Below, piece after piece: positions 50,417-60,008 of a DNA stretch of 64,000 nt. Location: positions 62,001 through 126,000 of the forward strand of contig NZ_CALJPG010000009.1 of assembly GCF_937980635.1 (NCBI RefSeq), read 5' to 3'. The DNA is from an uncultured Campylobacter sp. GTDB lineage: Bacteria > Campylobacterota > Campylobacteria > Campylobacterales > Campylobacteraceae. The notes under the pieces were generated by a model. It was given only the letters and a program-made list of their open reading frames with translations, did not search any database and was not told where the DNA came from. Positions within the stretch are counted from its first letter, which is position 1; the number at the start of each line of letters is the position of its first letter. The translations under genes and the position numbers were made by a program.

Positions 50417-51385
50417 ATGAGAATTTTAACGGGTCTTCAGCCCAGCGGCAAGCTGCATTTGGGTAACTACTTCGCGAGCATCAAGCAGATGGTAGACGCG
50501 CAAAACGCGGGAGAACAGATGTTTATGTTTATCGCAAACTACCATGCGCTCACGTCCGTAAGCGACGGCGCAAAGCTAAAAAATTCCACCTACGAGGCCG
50601 CCGCGGCGTTTTTGTCTCTGGGGATCGATCCGAAAAAGACGGTGTTTTGGGTGCAAAGCGACGTAAAAGAGGTGTTGGAGCTTTACTGGATTTTAAGCGG
50701 ATATACGCCGATGGGGCTACTCGAGCGAGCGCACGCATACAAAGACAAGATCGCCAAGGGCTTTGAGAGCAAGCACGATCTGTTCAGCTACCCCGTGCTG
50801 ATGGCAGCGGACATCCTGCTATACAGCGCGGAGGTCGTGCCCGTGGGCAAGGATCAGATCCAACACGTCGAGATCGCCCGCGACATCGCGCTTAAATTTA
50901 ACAACGCCCACGGCGAAATTTTAACTATTCCGCAAGCGCGCGTAAATGATGAAGTGGCGATCGTGCCGGGCACGGACGGCGCGAAGATGAGCAAGAGCTA
51001 CGGCAATACGATCGATATTTTTGCAGATGCCGCGACGCTAAAGAAGCAAATTTCAAGTATCGTAACGACCTCCGAGCCGCTAGAAGCACCTAAGCAGTGG
51101 CGCGGATGTAATGTCTATAACATCGCGAAGCTATTTTTAAACGAAGCGGAGCAGGCGGAGTTGCGGGCTCGCTACGAGCGCGGAGGCGAGGGGCACGGGC
51201 ACTTCAAGGCGTATCTAAACGAGCTCGTGCAGGGCTACTTCAAAGACGCGCGAGATAAATTCGAATACTATCAAAGTCACCGCGAAATTTTAGACGAGAT
51301 GCTAAGACAGGGCGCGCAAAGAGCGGCCGCGACGGCTGCTTCATTGATGCAAAAGGTTCGCGCCGCCGTGGGGATTTATCGCTAA
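50417..51385 (+). CDS. trpS: Tryptophanyl-tRNA synthetase
   Basis: A 322-residue class I synthetase that charges tRNA-Trp. The HIGH-type motif is PSGKLHLGNY near the start. MAADILLYSAEVVPVGKDQI and the KMSKS motif in GAKMSKSYGN are clear. The length is normal. An AAGGAG site precedes the ATG, 10 bases after the shikimate kinase stop. Confidence 0.97.
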   Translation: MRILTGLQPSGKLHLGNYFASIKQMVDAQNAGEQMFMFIANYHALTSVSDGAKLKNSTYEAAAAFLSLGIDPKKTVFWVQSDVKEVLELYWILSGYTPMGLLERAHAYKDKIAKGFESKHDLFSYPVLMAADILLYSAEVVPVGKDQIQHVEIARDIALKFNNAHGEILTIPQARVNDEVAIVPGTDGAKMSKSYGNTIDIFADAATLKKQISSIVTTSEPLEAPKQWRGCNVYNIAKLFLNEAEQAELRARYERGGEGHGHFKAYLNELVQGYFKDARDKFEYYQSHREILDEMLRQGAQRAAATAASLMQKVRAAVGIYR

Positions 51386-51395
51386 GGAGGGTGAG

Positions 51396-51897
51396 ATGAC
51401 GGATTACGCTAGAGAAATTTTATCTGACGGTAAGCTGCTTCGGCAGAAACTGGAAATTTTCTTGCAAACCCCGAGTAAGGTTGAAATTTACGCACGCGCC
51501 TGCGAGAAATTTTTCGCCGCCGGCAAGCAGCGCGAACTAACTTACGTAAGCACGTGGAGTTGGTGGGCCTTTTTTCGGCACGCTGTTCTTTTTTCTGTAC
51601 CGCAAGGAGTACAAAATTGCCGCAGCCCTATTTGCCGTTGTGGTGACTACCTGCTTCGTTCCGTTTTTGGATGAATATGATAGAAGTATAGGAATGGCGG
51701 TTAGTGTCAGTAGTGGAACTATGGCGAAATATTTCGTTTGCTATAGATTTGTCGCGCTATTGGATAAACAGGACGACGAAGCCCTAAGAAAGGGCGGCGG
51801 CGTGAATAGATGGGCGATATGGCTCGCGGTAGTATTTTACGCTTTGGTCGCAATCGTGTTTGCGCTGATAATTTCAAACGGCGGCAAAATTCAGTAG
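51396..51897 (+). pseudogene. DUF2628-type membrane protein gene with a poly-T frameshift
   Basis: The first frame (ATG 51396 after AAGGAGG) reads a normal soluble start and reaches TYVSTWSWWAFF, the start of the DUF2628 membrane region, and then turns into unrelated residues. The next frame continues FFGTLFFFLYRKEYKIAAAL ... VVVTTCFVPFLDEYDRSIG and ends at 51897 with another membrane helix. The break is in a run of six T (51570-51575); removing one T restores a protein of about 166 residues. It may be a pseudogene, a phase-variable gene or a sequencing error. Confidence 0.75.
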
Positions 51898-51951
51898 TTT
51901 TAACGGCTTCCGCGCTCAAAATAGCTAAATAAATTTTAAAAAGGAGTAAGA

Positions 51952-52218
51952 ATGAAAGCGATCGTAACGGTGATCGGCAAGGACAAGGTTGGCATTGTAG
52001 CGGGCGTTTCGGCTAAGCTCGCGCAGCTTGGGCTAAACATAGACGACATCAGCCAGACGGTTTTGGACGAGTTTTTTACGATGATGGCGGTGGTTTCCAG
52101 CGAGGAAAAGCAGGACTTCACAGCTCTAAGAGAGGAGCTAAACGAGCTAGGCGAAAAGCTAAAAGTTAAAATCAACATCCAAAGCTCGGCGATATTTGAC
52201 GCCATGCACAACATCTAA
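51952..52218 (+). CDS. ACT-domain protein (UPF0237)
   Basis: 88 residues, a single ACT domain: AIVTVIGKDKVGIVAGVSAK at the start and NIDDISQTVLDEFFTMMAVV in the middle. ACT domains bind amino acids or small ligands and control a partner. The partner is almost certainly the UPF0210 protein encoded 9 bases downstream, a pairing common across bacteria. AAGGAG precedes the ATG. Confidence 0.9.
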   Translation: MKAIVTVIGKDKVGIVAGVSAKLAQLGLNIDDISQTVLDEFFTMMAVVSSEEKQDFTALREELNELGEKLKVKINIQSSAIFDAMHNI

Positions 52219-52227
52219 GGCGCGCAG

Positions 52228-53565
52228 ATGGACATCAAAAACGTAACCGAAACGATCGCGATGATCGAGGAGCAAAATTTCGACATCCGCACGATCACGA
52301 TGGGCATCAGTCTGCTTGACTGCATCGATCCAGATATCGACAAAGCGGCGGAGAAAATTTACGCAAAAATCACCGATAAAGCGCGCGATCTAGTAAAGGT
52401 CGGCAATGAAATTTCAGCCGAGCTTGGCATCCCGATCGTAAATAAGCGCGTTTGCGTAACGCCTATCGCTATCATCGGCGCTGCGACAAACGCCGCAGAC
52501 TACGTGCCGCTTGCTAAAGCGATGGACGAAGCTGCCAAAAAGGTCGGTATCGACTTTATCGGCGGCTTTTCGGCGCTCGTGCAAAAGGGCTACGCAAAGG
52601 GCGATAAAATTTTAATCGACTCCATTCCCGCCGCGCTCGCCGCGACGCAGAAAGTCTGTGCGTCCGTTAATATCGGCTCGACCAAAACCGGCATAAATAT
52701 GAGCGCGGTCGCCGATATGGGGCGCGTGATTAAAGAAACCGCGCGGCTTTCGGGTCTTGGTGCCGCAAAGCTAGTCGTATTTGCCAACGCCGTCGAGGAC
52801 AATCCCTTTATGGCTGGCGCATTTCACGGCGTGGGCGAGGCCGAAGTCGTCATAAATGTGGGCGTTAGCGGCCCAGGCGTCGTTAAGCGCGCGCTTGAGA
52901 AGGTGCGCGGGGCGAGCTTTGACATGGTCGCCGAGACCGTGAAAAAGACTGCGTTTAAGATCACGCGCATCGGACAGCTCGTCGGTCAAATGGCATCCGA
53001 GCGCCTGGGTGTGAAATTTGGCATCGTCGATCTCTCGCTAGCTCCTACTCCTGCCGTGGGCGATTCGGTCGCGCGCGTGCTTGAGGAGATGGGCCTAGAG
53101 CGCGTCGGCACGCACGGCACAACGGCTGCGCTTGCGCTGCTAAACGACGCGGTTAAAAAAGGCGGCGTCATGGCGTGCAACCAAGTAGGCGGGCTTAGCG
53201 GCGCGTTTATCCCTGTCTCCGAAGATGAGGGCATGATCGCCGCGGTGCGCGCAGGCTCGTTAAATTTAGAAAAGCTCGAAGCGATGACCGCGATCTGCTC
53301 GGTGGGGCTTGATATGATCGCGATCCCGCAGGATACGCCCGAGCAGACGATCGCCGCGATCATAGCTGACGAGGCCGCGATCGGCGTGATAAATCAAAAA
53401 ACGACCGCCGTGCGCATCATCCCAAAGGGCAAAGAGGGCGACACGCTGGAATTCGGCGGCCTGCTCGGTAGCGCGCCCGTGATGAGCGTAAACAAAAACT
53501 CATCCGCAGACTTCATCGCCCGCGGCGGCCAGATCCCCGCGCCTATTCATAGTTTTAAAAACTAA
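52228..53565 (+). CDS. UPF0210 (PFL-family, DUF711) protein
   Basis: 445 residues of the UPF0210 family with a glycyl-radical-enzyme-like fold and unknown reaction. Landmarks are ITMGISLLDCIDPD, GFSALVQKGYAKGD, NIGSTKTGINMSAV and GTHGTTAALALLNDAVKKGG. No glycyl radical motif (RVxGY) is seen, as usual for the family. It follows the ACT protein, which probably regulates it. Confidence 0.9.
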   Translation: MDIKNVTETIAMIEEQNFDIRTITMGISLLDCIDPDIDKAAEKIYAKITDKARDLVKVGNEISAELGIPIVNKRVCVTPIAIIGAATNAADYVPLAKAMDEAAKKVGIDFIGGFSALVQKGYAKGDKILIDSIPAALAATQKVCASVNIGSTKTGINMSAVADMGRVIKETARLSGLGAAKLVVFANAVEDNPFMAGAFHGVGEAEVVINVGVSGPGVVKRALEKVRGASFDMVAETVKKTAFKITRIGQLVGQMASERLGVKFGIVDLSLAPTPAVGDSVARVLEEMGLERVGTHGTTAALALLNDAVKKGGVMACNQVGGLSGAFIPVSEDEGMIAAVRAGSLNLEKLEAMTAICSVGLDMIAIPQDTPEQTIAAIIADEAAIGVINQKTTAVRIIPKGKEGDTLEFGGLLGSAPVMSVNKNSSADFIARGGQIPAPIHSFKN

Positions 53566-53589
53566 ATTTAACCCGCTTAAGGAGGAAAG

Positions 53590-54003
53590 ATGAGAGCGTT
53601 TGCGTTATTTGCGGCAGCTTTGCTTTTTAGCGGCTGCTCCATAATCTCGGCATTTTATAGCAAGGAGAAAAAATTTTAGCTGGCGGGCTTGGGGCAAGAC
53701 GGGGTCTATAGGACTTCGGACGGCAGCGCAGATACGCTAATAAAAATAATGTCCGCCCGCACAAAAGAGGGCGAGCCGTATCGTATAATCCACACGCTGG
53801 AAATTCCTAAAAATTCTACCCAGACGGATTTTGATAGCAACGATAAAGAGGTATTTAAAATAGACTGCTCAAAGAATTATTGCGAGCCTAAATACGACGA
53901 GGAGTCGAAAAGAATTGCCATTTCTTGGCCTGCGCCGAATGGAGGCGGCGTTTTTGACGGCGTCATATATCTAAAAAATTTACGGCTCGTAAAGGCGTAC
54001 TAA
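53590..54003 (+). pseudogene. Lipoprotein gene interrupted by an in-frame amber codon
   Basis: ATG 53590 after GGAGGAAAG encodes a lipoprotein signal (MRAFALFAAALLFSGCS, lipobox LFSGC) and then stops at TAG (53677-53679) after SKEKKF. The same frame stays open for 107 more codons to 54003 (LAGLGQDGVYRTSDGSADTL ... YLKNLRLVKAY). Removing the stop gives a 137-residue lipoprotein. It may be a pseudogene by one base change, or the downstream part may be made by readthrough or from TTG 53689. No family was recognised. Confidence 0.7.
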
Positions 54004-54428
54004 ATTTGCGGATTTAAAAGCGCGCAAAATTCGTAAAACTTAGCGAGTAAAATTTTACGGCTTCGCAATGGAATTTAGCTCTAAATTTTACGCTTGCGGG
54101 CGTGGAATTTTGAGTTAGAATTTCATCGTGAAATTTTACGACGCGTTGTCTCTACGGCGAGCTAAATTTTAAAATTTCGCCGTAAGACGCGGCATTAAAA
54201 TTTCATCGCCGCGCGAGACGGACAGCGGCGGGTCTTTTGAAATTTTAAATTTTAAAACGGCTTGCATTGAAATTTTAAAATTTAAAAGCAACCTGTTTCG
54301 TTATCATTGCTCGTCCGCTTAAGAAGCGAGCAGAATTCTATTTCGGCGCGGATTTAAACACAGCGCGCAAAAACGGGCGCGGCATCGAAATTTTAAAAAA
54401 CGACGCGAAAATATGAGGCGGAAATAAA
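54004..54428. other. Gap rich in A/T palindromes
   Basis: No gene was seen. Many GAAATTTTAC, TAAATTTTA and AAATTTTAAAATTT words alternate with short G+C stretches, like other long gaps here. Confidence 0.5.
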
Positions 54429-54881
54429 ATGCAAAAAATGGCTTGGAAATTTGGCGAGCTTGAAAAAGTCGCGACGGACGAGGGCTTCATTTGGTACGCG
54501 GAGCTGAAGCTAAAAAGCGAAAGCTTCGGTGAGGTACCGTTTTGCCTCGTGTCTGCAGATACGGCGGATGTGGACGATGAGACGATTTTGCTTGCTCGGC
54601 GGATCGCCCGAAATATCGATCGGTACGTAAAAGACGCCCTTGCCTTCCTGCGAGACGAGCTTAGGCGCGAGTATCGTTTGAGCGAGGATGAGCTTAGGCT
54701 GCTTGACGTGCCCGTTTGCGATCTGCCGTTTGAGCTTCCGCAATGCACGTTTTACGCGCGCGATACGCAGTGGCTGATGAGATTTGCCGAGGGCGCGCTT
54801 GATATTTGCGATCCTTTCGGCATCGGGGTGATTTTCGAGGGCGAAAGACCGCTGCGCGTGGAAAATTTGGAGCTTTGCTAA
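54429..54881 (+). CDS. Unknown acidic cytoplasmic protein
   Basis: 150 residues, rich in D and E, without signal or membrane segments. Features are the start MAWKFGELEKVATDEGFIWY, a central helix DDETILLARRIARNIDRYVK and a C-terminal DPFGIGVIFEGERPLRVENL. This shape resembles small DUF or immunity-like proteins, but I recognise no specific family. It stands alone; the next gene, on the same strand, is 187 bases away. The start (ATG) is preceded by GAGGCGG. Confidence 0.6.
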   Translation: MQKMAWKFGELEKVATDEGFIWYAELKLKSESFGEVPFCLVSADTADVDDETILLARRIARNIDRYVKDALAFLRDELRREYRLSEDELRLLDVPVCDLPFELPQCTFYARDTQWLMRFAEGALDICDPFGIGVIFEGERPLRVENLELC

Positions 54882-55068
54882 CTGCGGTAAAATGCTAAAT
54901 TTAAAGGCGGACGGGAATTTTAATGCTTTACCGAGTTTGAAATTTTTCGGCTCTTCGCGAATATAACGCGGTAAATTTTAAAATTTAACCGCAAGGTGCG
55001 GCATCAAAAAGGCGCGACGCCGAATTTGATATAATCTCTAAAATTTAAACGCTTAAAAGGAGTGAGCC

Positions 55069-55593
55069 GTGAGCGAAAAATTTCAAGCCGAGATAAAAGA
55101 GCTAGACGAAAAATTCGCCGCAATACCGGAGAATTTAAAGAAGCGATACGATAAACATAGGCTAATTAGGTGCTCTAGTATGGTATTTTTAGCGCTTTTG
55201 TTCGGCATTGCATCGGTAGCTTCGCGACTTATTTCCTACGTGGATATTCAGATGCCCGAGCCTCTTTTGTTTTGTGTGGCGGTAGTTTTATCCATTTGTT
55301 TGACGGCATTTTGTTTAAAGTGCTACAAGACAAAAAAATACAGCAGCTTTTTCATAAAAAATCAAGATACCAGTTTGACGATTTTTACTTTTGAGAATAC
55401 GGCTAGCTTAGTCTTGGTTTTATTTCCCACTTTGCTATTTCTATCTTCGGCAATGGGAGGTTCGCGAGATGAGTTAAGCGGCGCCGGCACTTTATACGGA
55501 ATCTTTATAGCCCCGATTTGCATATTAGTTTTTCTTTTATGCTATTTTTTCAACCGAGGCACCTATATTCCAAAAGACGATAAATTCTGCTAA
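55069..55593 (+). CDS. Unknown membrane protein, four helices
   Basis: 174 residues. A GTG start after AAGGAG gives MSEKFQAEIKELDEKFAAIP, a charged N-terminal helix. Four membrane segments follow in two pairs (about 36-55, 65-83, 110-130 and 145-162). No family was recognised. It lies in a run of small unknown genes between the UPF0210 gene and uvrB, a region that looks accessory. Confidence 0.65.
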   Translation: MSEKFQAEIKELDEKFAAIPENLKKRYDKHRLIRCSSMVFLALLFGIASVASRLISYVDIQMPEPLLFCVAVVLSICLTAFCLKCYKTKKYSSFFIKNQDTSLTIFTFENTASLVLVLFPTLLFLSSAMGGSRDELSGAGTLYGIFIAPICILVFLLCYFFNRGTYIPKDDKFC

Positions 55594-55796
55594 ATTTCGA
55601 TGAGGTGAAAGCTGCGAAACCTTATAAAAGAGCTGCAAAGATGGCGTTAAGCGGCGGGTTTGGACGAATGTTTAAATTTGGCTTATTGTAACTTAGTACC
55701 CCTTGTATTTGCATTAAAGTTCTGTTGAGCCAAATTTTTATATACTTACTTAAGGGATCGGCGCTAAAATAAGAATATTTAAATTAAAAGGTCGGT

Positions 55797-56387
55797 GTGA
55801 AAGCAATTAGGAATTTTTATGAATGGCTAAGCATTTGGGATAAGATAAAGATCTGCTTTTGCTTAATATTGGTCGCTTACGCATGGTATTATATAGTCGC
55901 TTTGTCTAATCCAAAAAATTTAAGTGATCTCAAAATCACAGATGGCATAATAACAGGTTTTACTAGCGATTCCGCGTTAAGGGGAGGAAGCTGGTGGTTA
56001 TTGCAATTTTATGATAGCGAAAGAAAAGCCGTAGAGAAGGTTTCCTTGGGACTAAATTATAAAGGGATAGATGAATTTTATATATATGACAAACAAAGAG
56101 ATATACTACGTTTTGATCTTTTGCAAGATCGCAAAGTTAGGATTTGGTATTCCAAATTCCCCTTTCCGTTTAAAACGAAAACGGCTTATCAAATTCTTAT
56201 TTTAGACGATAATTTAGGCGAACGAGAAAGCATAAAAGGGCATAGATATTTTATGAGATTTGCGGATAGAGGATATTATATTACACCGAAGAAATGGTTT
56301 ATGCTAGCAATGTCTCATATGGTTTTAATTTTTATTGTTTTGGATACCATATCAAAATTTAAAAGAGAAAATTGTGACAAGCTTTAA
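55797..56387 (+). CDS. Unknown membrane protein, A+T rich
   Basis: 196 residues. A GTG start after AAGG gives MKAIRNFYEWLSIWDKIKIC. One helix at about 18-37 and one at about 170-187 flank a soluble middle (DGIITGFTSDSALRGGSWWL ... KVRIWYSKFPFPFKTKTAY), which looks like a small beta domain with an SH3-like RIWYSKF strand. The gene is clearly A+T richer than its neighbours, a sign of transfer. No family was recognised. Confidence 0.65.
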   Translation: MKAIRNFYEWLSIWDKIKICFCLILVAYAWYYIVALSNPKNLSDLKITDGIITGFTSDSALRGGSWWLLQFYDSERKAVEKVSLGLNYKGIDEFYIYDKQRDILRFDLLQDRKVRIWYSKFPFPFKTKTAYQILILDDNLGERESIKGHRYFMRFADRGYYITPKKWFMLAMSHMVLIFIVLDTISKFKRENCDKL

Positions 56388-56543
56388 TTCATTGACGGAT
56401 TTATGGTAAGGGCTTGCGCAAATCTAGCGCATAAATTTCGCCCTTAAATCGTGTAAATTTCACACTCTGTTCGACGGAATTTAACGTGTAAATTTCACGC
56501 CTTACTTCACGACAAAATTTTACGACGTTTCGGGCCTTGCGAT

Positions 56544-58520
56544 TTACAGCTTCCTAAGTTTTGCGATCTCATCGCGCAGTGCGGCGGCCTTTTCAAACTC
56601 CAGAGCCGCTGCGGCTTCGAGCATCTGCTTGCGGAGCTCCTTTACGATCTTGGCGCGCTCGGCGGCAGGCATTTTTTCGAGATTGGCGCCCTTTCTTAAA
56701 ATTTCGGTTCCGTCCTCGATCTTTAGGCTCTCCTCGATATTACGGCTCGCAGAATGCGGGGTTATGCCGTGAGCGCGGTTGTATTCATCTTGAAATTTGC
56801 GGCGCTTTTGGGTGATGTCGATCGCCTCTTGCATCGAAGCGGTGATCTTTTTGCAAAACATCACGACCTGCCCATGCACGTTTCGCGCGGCTCGCCCCAT
56901 CGTCTGAATGAGGCTCGTGCGCGAGCGCAAAAAGCCCTCCTTGTCGGCATCCATGATTGCTATTAGGCTTACTTCGGGCAGATCGAGCCCCTCGCGGAGC
57001 AGATTTATACCGATTAGCATATCGTATTCGCCGCTGCGAAGGCCGCGGATCAGCTCGTTGCGCTCGATCGCATCGATGTCTGAGTGCATATATTTGACCT
57101 TAAGCCCAAGCTCCAAATAGTATTTGCTCAACTCCTCCGCCATCTTTTTGGTTAGCACGGTCACTAAGATCCGCTCGCCGCGTGCGATGACCTCCTTTGC
57201 CATATCGTGTAAAATTTCGACCTGGTTGTCGCTGTCTTTTAAGATAATCTGCGGATCGAGTAGTCCCGTCGGGCGCAGTATCTGCTCATATACGGCTCCG
57301 CGGCTAAGATCCAGCTCGTAATCATTTGGCGTTGCAGAGACGAATAGAAATTTAGCCTTTTTATTGATAAACTCATCAAACATCAGCGGGCGATTGTCAA
57401 GTGCTGACGGCAGGCGAAAGCCGTATTCTACGAGCGTTTCTTTACGGCTGCGATCTCCTGCGAACATCCCGCGAAACTGCGGCAGGCTCACGTGGCTTTC
57501 ATCGACGATGACGAGGTAGTCCTTGCCCTTGCTCTCGTAGTAGTCAAAGAGCGAATAGGGCGTCTCGCCCGGCTTTTGGCCGGTCAGATAGCGCGCGTAG
57601 TTTTCGATCCCCTTGCACATCCCCGTAGCGCCCAGCATCTCAAGATCAAACTCCACTCGCCCTTTCAGCCGCTGCGCCTCTACGAGCTTGCCCGCGTCCT
57701 CGAAAAATTTCAACCTCTGCTCAAGCTCCTCCTCGATCCCTTTGATCGTCGATTTCAGGCGCTGCTCGCCCACGATGAACTGGCTCGTCGGATAGAGAAT
57801 AAATTTTTTGACGCTCTGCGTCTTTTTATTTTCGAGCACGTCCAGATGATACATCGCCTCTATCTCATCGCCGAAAAACTCAATCCTAAATGCTTCGTCG
57901 TTAAAATACGCGGGGTAGATGTCGATCACGTCGCCGTTTACGCGAAAATTCCCGCGATCAAAAAAATCGTCGTTGCGCTTGTAGCCCATATCGACGAGCT
58001 TGCGAAGCAAAAATTTAGTGCTAAATTTTGATCCGATCTCAAAAAACAGCACCATGCCTTTATATTCGGCGGGATCGCCCAGGCCGTAGTTTGCCGAAAC
58101 CGACGCCACGGTGATGACGTCATCAAAGCTTAGCAAACTCGCCGTGGCGCTTAGCCGCAAGCGCTCGAGCTCTTGGTTTACATCGCTGTCCTTTTCGATG
58201 AAAAGATCCTGCCTAGGGATGTAGGCCTCGGGCTGATAGTAATCGTAATAGCTGATGAAATACTCGACGTGATTTTGCGGGAAAAAGCCCTTAAATTCGC
58301 TATAAAGCTGCGCCGCGAGAGATTTATTATGCGTCATTACGAGCGCGGGAATTGCAAGGCGCTTGATGATATTTGCCATGGTAAATGTTTTGCCCGAGCC
58401 GGTAACGCCGAGAAGAGTTTGGTATTTGTTGCCGCTTTGAAAGCCCGCGACGATGCCTTCGATCGCTTTTTCTTGATCCTCGCTCGGGGAGAATTTGCTC
58501 TCGATTTTAAAATTTTGCAA
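56544..58520 (-). CDS. uvrB: Excinuclease ABC subunit B
   Basis: A DNA-damage recognition helicase-like protein of nucleotide excision repair, 658 residues from the chosen start. Walker A is LLGVTGSGKTFTMAN. The beta-hairpin region is YYDYYQPEAYIPRQDLFIEK. Helicase motifs include VDESHVSLPQFRGM, GINLLREGLDLPEVSLIAIM and QTMGRAARN. The C-terminal UVR helices bind UvrC (AAALEFEKAAALRDEIAKL). I start at TTG 58520 because AAAAGGA lies 8 bases upstream and MQNFKIESKFSPSEDQ matches the usual N-terminus; the ATG at 58562 lacks an RBS and adds 14 unusual residues. Confidence 0.95.
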   Translation of the reverse strand: MQNFKIESKFSPSEDQEKAIEGIVAGFQSGNKYQTLLGVTGSGKTFTMANIIKRLAIPALVMTHNKSLAAQLYSEFKGFFPQNHVEYFISYYDYYQPEAYIPRQDLFIEKDSDVNQELERLRLSATASLLSFDDVITVASVSANYGLGDPAEYKGMVLFFEIGSKFSTKFLLRKLVDMGYKRNDDFFDRGNFRVNGDVIDIYPAYFNDEAFRIEFFGDEIEAMYHLDVLENKKTQSVKKFILYPTSQFIVGEQRLKSTIKGIEEELEQRLKFFEDAGKLVEAQRLKGRVEFDLEMLGATGMCKGIENYARYLTGQKPGETPYSLFDYYESKGKDYLVIVDESHVSLPQFRGMFAGDRSRKETLVEYGFRLPSALDNRPLMFDEFINKKAKFLFVSATPNDYELDLSRGAVYEQILRPTGLLDPQIILKDSDNQVEILHDMAKEVIARGERILVTVLTKKMAEELSKYYLELGLKVKYMHSDIDAIERNELIRGLRSGEYDMLIGINLLREGLDLPEVSLIAIMDADKEGFLRSRTSLIQTMGRAARNVHGQVVMFCKKITASMQEAIDITQKRRKFQDEYNRAHGITPHSASRNIEESLKIEDGTEILRKGANLEKMPAAERAKIVKELRKQMLEAAAALEFEKAAALRDEIAKLRKL

Positions 58521-58589
58521 AATTTTTCCTTTTTTAAAGCCAAAATTGGGTAATATTTTCATTTAAATTATATCAGAAAAGGCGAAATA

Positions 58590-58850
58590 ATGGAATCAAT
58601 CTTTGACGAAGAGAAAAAGGTCGAGGGCTTAAGCAATAAAGTAGCTGAGCTGATTAGACGATATACCGAGGCTAGAGAGGAAAACGAAAAGCTACGTACC
58701 GAGCTAGCGACGGTCAAGGCGCAAAACGAGGCTTTGGGAATGCAGCTTGGCACGCTAGAAAATGATCTGGCGTATCGCAAGATGAGCGACGAGGATCTAA
58801 GCAAGCAGATCGACGATATTTTGGCAGGCGACAATTTGGGCGAGAAATGA
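58590..58850 (+). CDS. Small coiled-coil protein
   Basis: 86 residues. About residues 10-65 are one continuous heptad-like coiled coil (VAELIRRYTEAREENEKLRT ...). The start is preceded by AAAAGGCG. It resembles small coiled-coil proteins such as ZapB in shape only. It is divergent from uvrB across a 70-base spacer and overlaps the next gene by 4 bases (ATGA). The three genes 58590-59547 form one operon. Confidence 0.75.
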   Translation: MESIFDEEKKVEGLSNKVAELIRRYTEAREENEKLRTELATVKAQNEALGMQLGTLENDLAYRKMSDEDLSKQIDDILAGDNLGEK

Positions 58851-59083
58851 AAGAAATTTCAGTTCAGCTGACGAGTAAGTCTTTGACGAAAAAATACGCG
58901 ATAAGCCTGGATGATGACTTTGCGAAGGTCTTCGGCAGGGACTGGCGGATTTTAACTCGCGGCAGCGATCATCTGGATGCGGGCGAACTGCTTGAAGCCT
59001 ATATCCAAAAAAGTTACGAAAATTTCATGCTTAATAAAAAAATAGATGCCTTGGTAAAGGACATCGACGAAGGAGTAAAATGA
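58847..59083 (+). CDS. Small unknown protein, operon with the coiled-coil gene
   Basis: 78 residues: KEISVQLTSKSLTKKYAISL at the start, DHLDAGELLEAYIQKSYENF in the second half. It is probably a small alpha/beta protein without signal or membrane segment. It overlaps both neighbours by 4 bases, so the three proteins are translated together and may form a complex. No family was recognised. Confidence 0.7.
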   Translation: MKEISVQLTSKSLTKKYAISLDDDFAKVFGRDWRILTRGSDHLDAGELLEAYIQKSYENFMLNKKIDALVKDIDEGVK

Positions 59084-59547
59084 TGAAAATGAGAAAAGGT
59101 GCGGCAGTAGGCGGCGGCGTAAGCGGGATAATATTTTTAGCTATTATAATCTTCGTGATAGTAAAAATAATATATCCTAAATTAAGCGGTGCTAAGGATG
59201 AGGTTTTAGTAAAAGCTTATGCAGTCGAGCTTGAAGGCGTATTTAAAGATATACAACGCGACTACTTAAATCAAGGTGGCTTTCGCGAGCTAAAGAGCAT
59301 GACGGGTTCCAGACAGTTTAGTGATAGCGATCTGGCACGTAGCTTAGCAGTCAATCAAAGCTTTACCTATGGCGTAGGACCGAAACTGAAAAATGATATG
59401 ATCTTTTGCGCGACGATTACCTTGCGTCAAGATAGTGATGGCTATTTCTTCACAACCGAAAACATCAACCGCAACAGGGAGCGCTGCGAAGCATTTCATA
59501 AAGATACGACTTATATGAAGCTAAATGGCTTTAGGATAGGCAAATAA
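59080..59547 (+). CDS. Single-pass membrane protein, pilin-like layout
   Basis: 155 residues. A short basic start and one hydrophobic segment (about 13-33, GVSGIIFLAIIIFVIVKIIY) are followed by an extracytoplasmic-type domain with two cysteines (MIFCATIT and RERCEAF), which may form a disulfide. The layout resembles minor pilins or type II secretion pseudopilins, but no prepilin peptidase site (G-F-T/S) is clear. It is the last gene of a three-gene overlapping run. Confidence 0.65.
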   Translation: MMKMRKGAAVGGGVSGIIFLAIIIFVIVKIIYPKLSGAKDEVLVKAYAVELEGVFKDIQRDYLNQGGFRELKSMTGSRQFSDSDLARSLAVNQSFTYGVGPKLKNDMIFCATITLRQDSDGYFFTTENINRNRERCEAFHKDTTYMKLNGFRIGK

Positions 59548-60008
59548 TTTTTAAAATTTAATTGCGCGACTGCTATGGATTCGTAAAGCATCCGTGTAGC
59601 ATAAGCGCGATAGTGCTAGTGAAGTGCGTAGCCGTGCGTCGGCTCGCACCTCGTGCCAAAAACATGCTAAGATCTCAAGAATTCATCTTTATAGGCATTT
59701 TTGAAATTTAGCTTTAAAATTGGCATTTTTGCATTTGTATTGACAGTTTATCGGCTAAATTTAATCATATTTTAGTTTCTAATTTATATCGGTCATGATT
59801 TATGCTATTGCGGTTAAATTTATGAGATGTATGCTTTGAAGCTAGATGCCCCGTACGACAGCGATGTGAGCTGGGGTTTACGAAAAGCGCCTTATAAAAC
59901 AAGTGCATTAAAGCAAAATATCAAGATCATCTTAAATTTATGAAATTAGCACCCCGAAAACGCGTGGAATTTTATAGGTGCGGGTTTGGGCGTGAGTTTT
60001 AAAATCTC
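59548..60008. other. Gap between convergent genes, no feature recognised
   Basis: 461 bases of mostly A/T-rich sequence with no ORF, RNA gene or clear hairpin that I can support. Confidence 0.5.

Noticed and set aside
57492..58031. 179-codon plus-strand ORF opposite uvrB
   Set aside because: It lies wholly antisense to a strongly conserved gene and reflects the codon pattern of uvrB.
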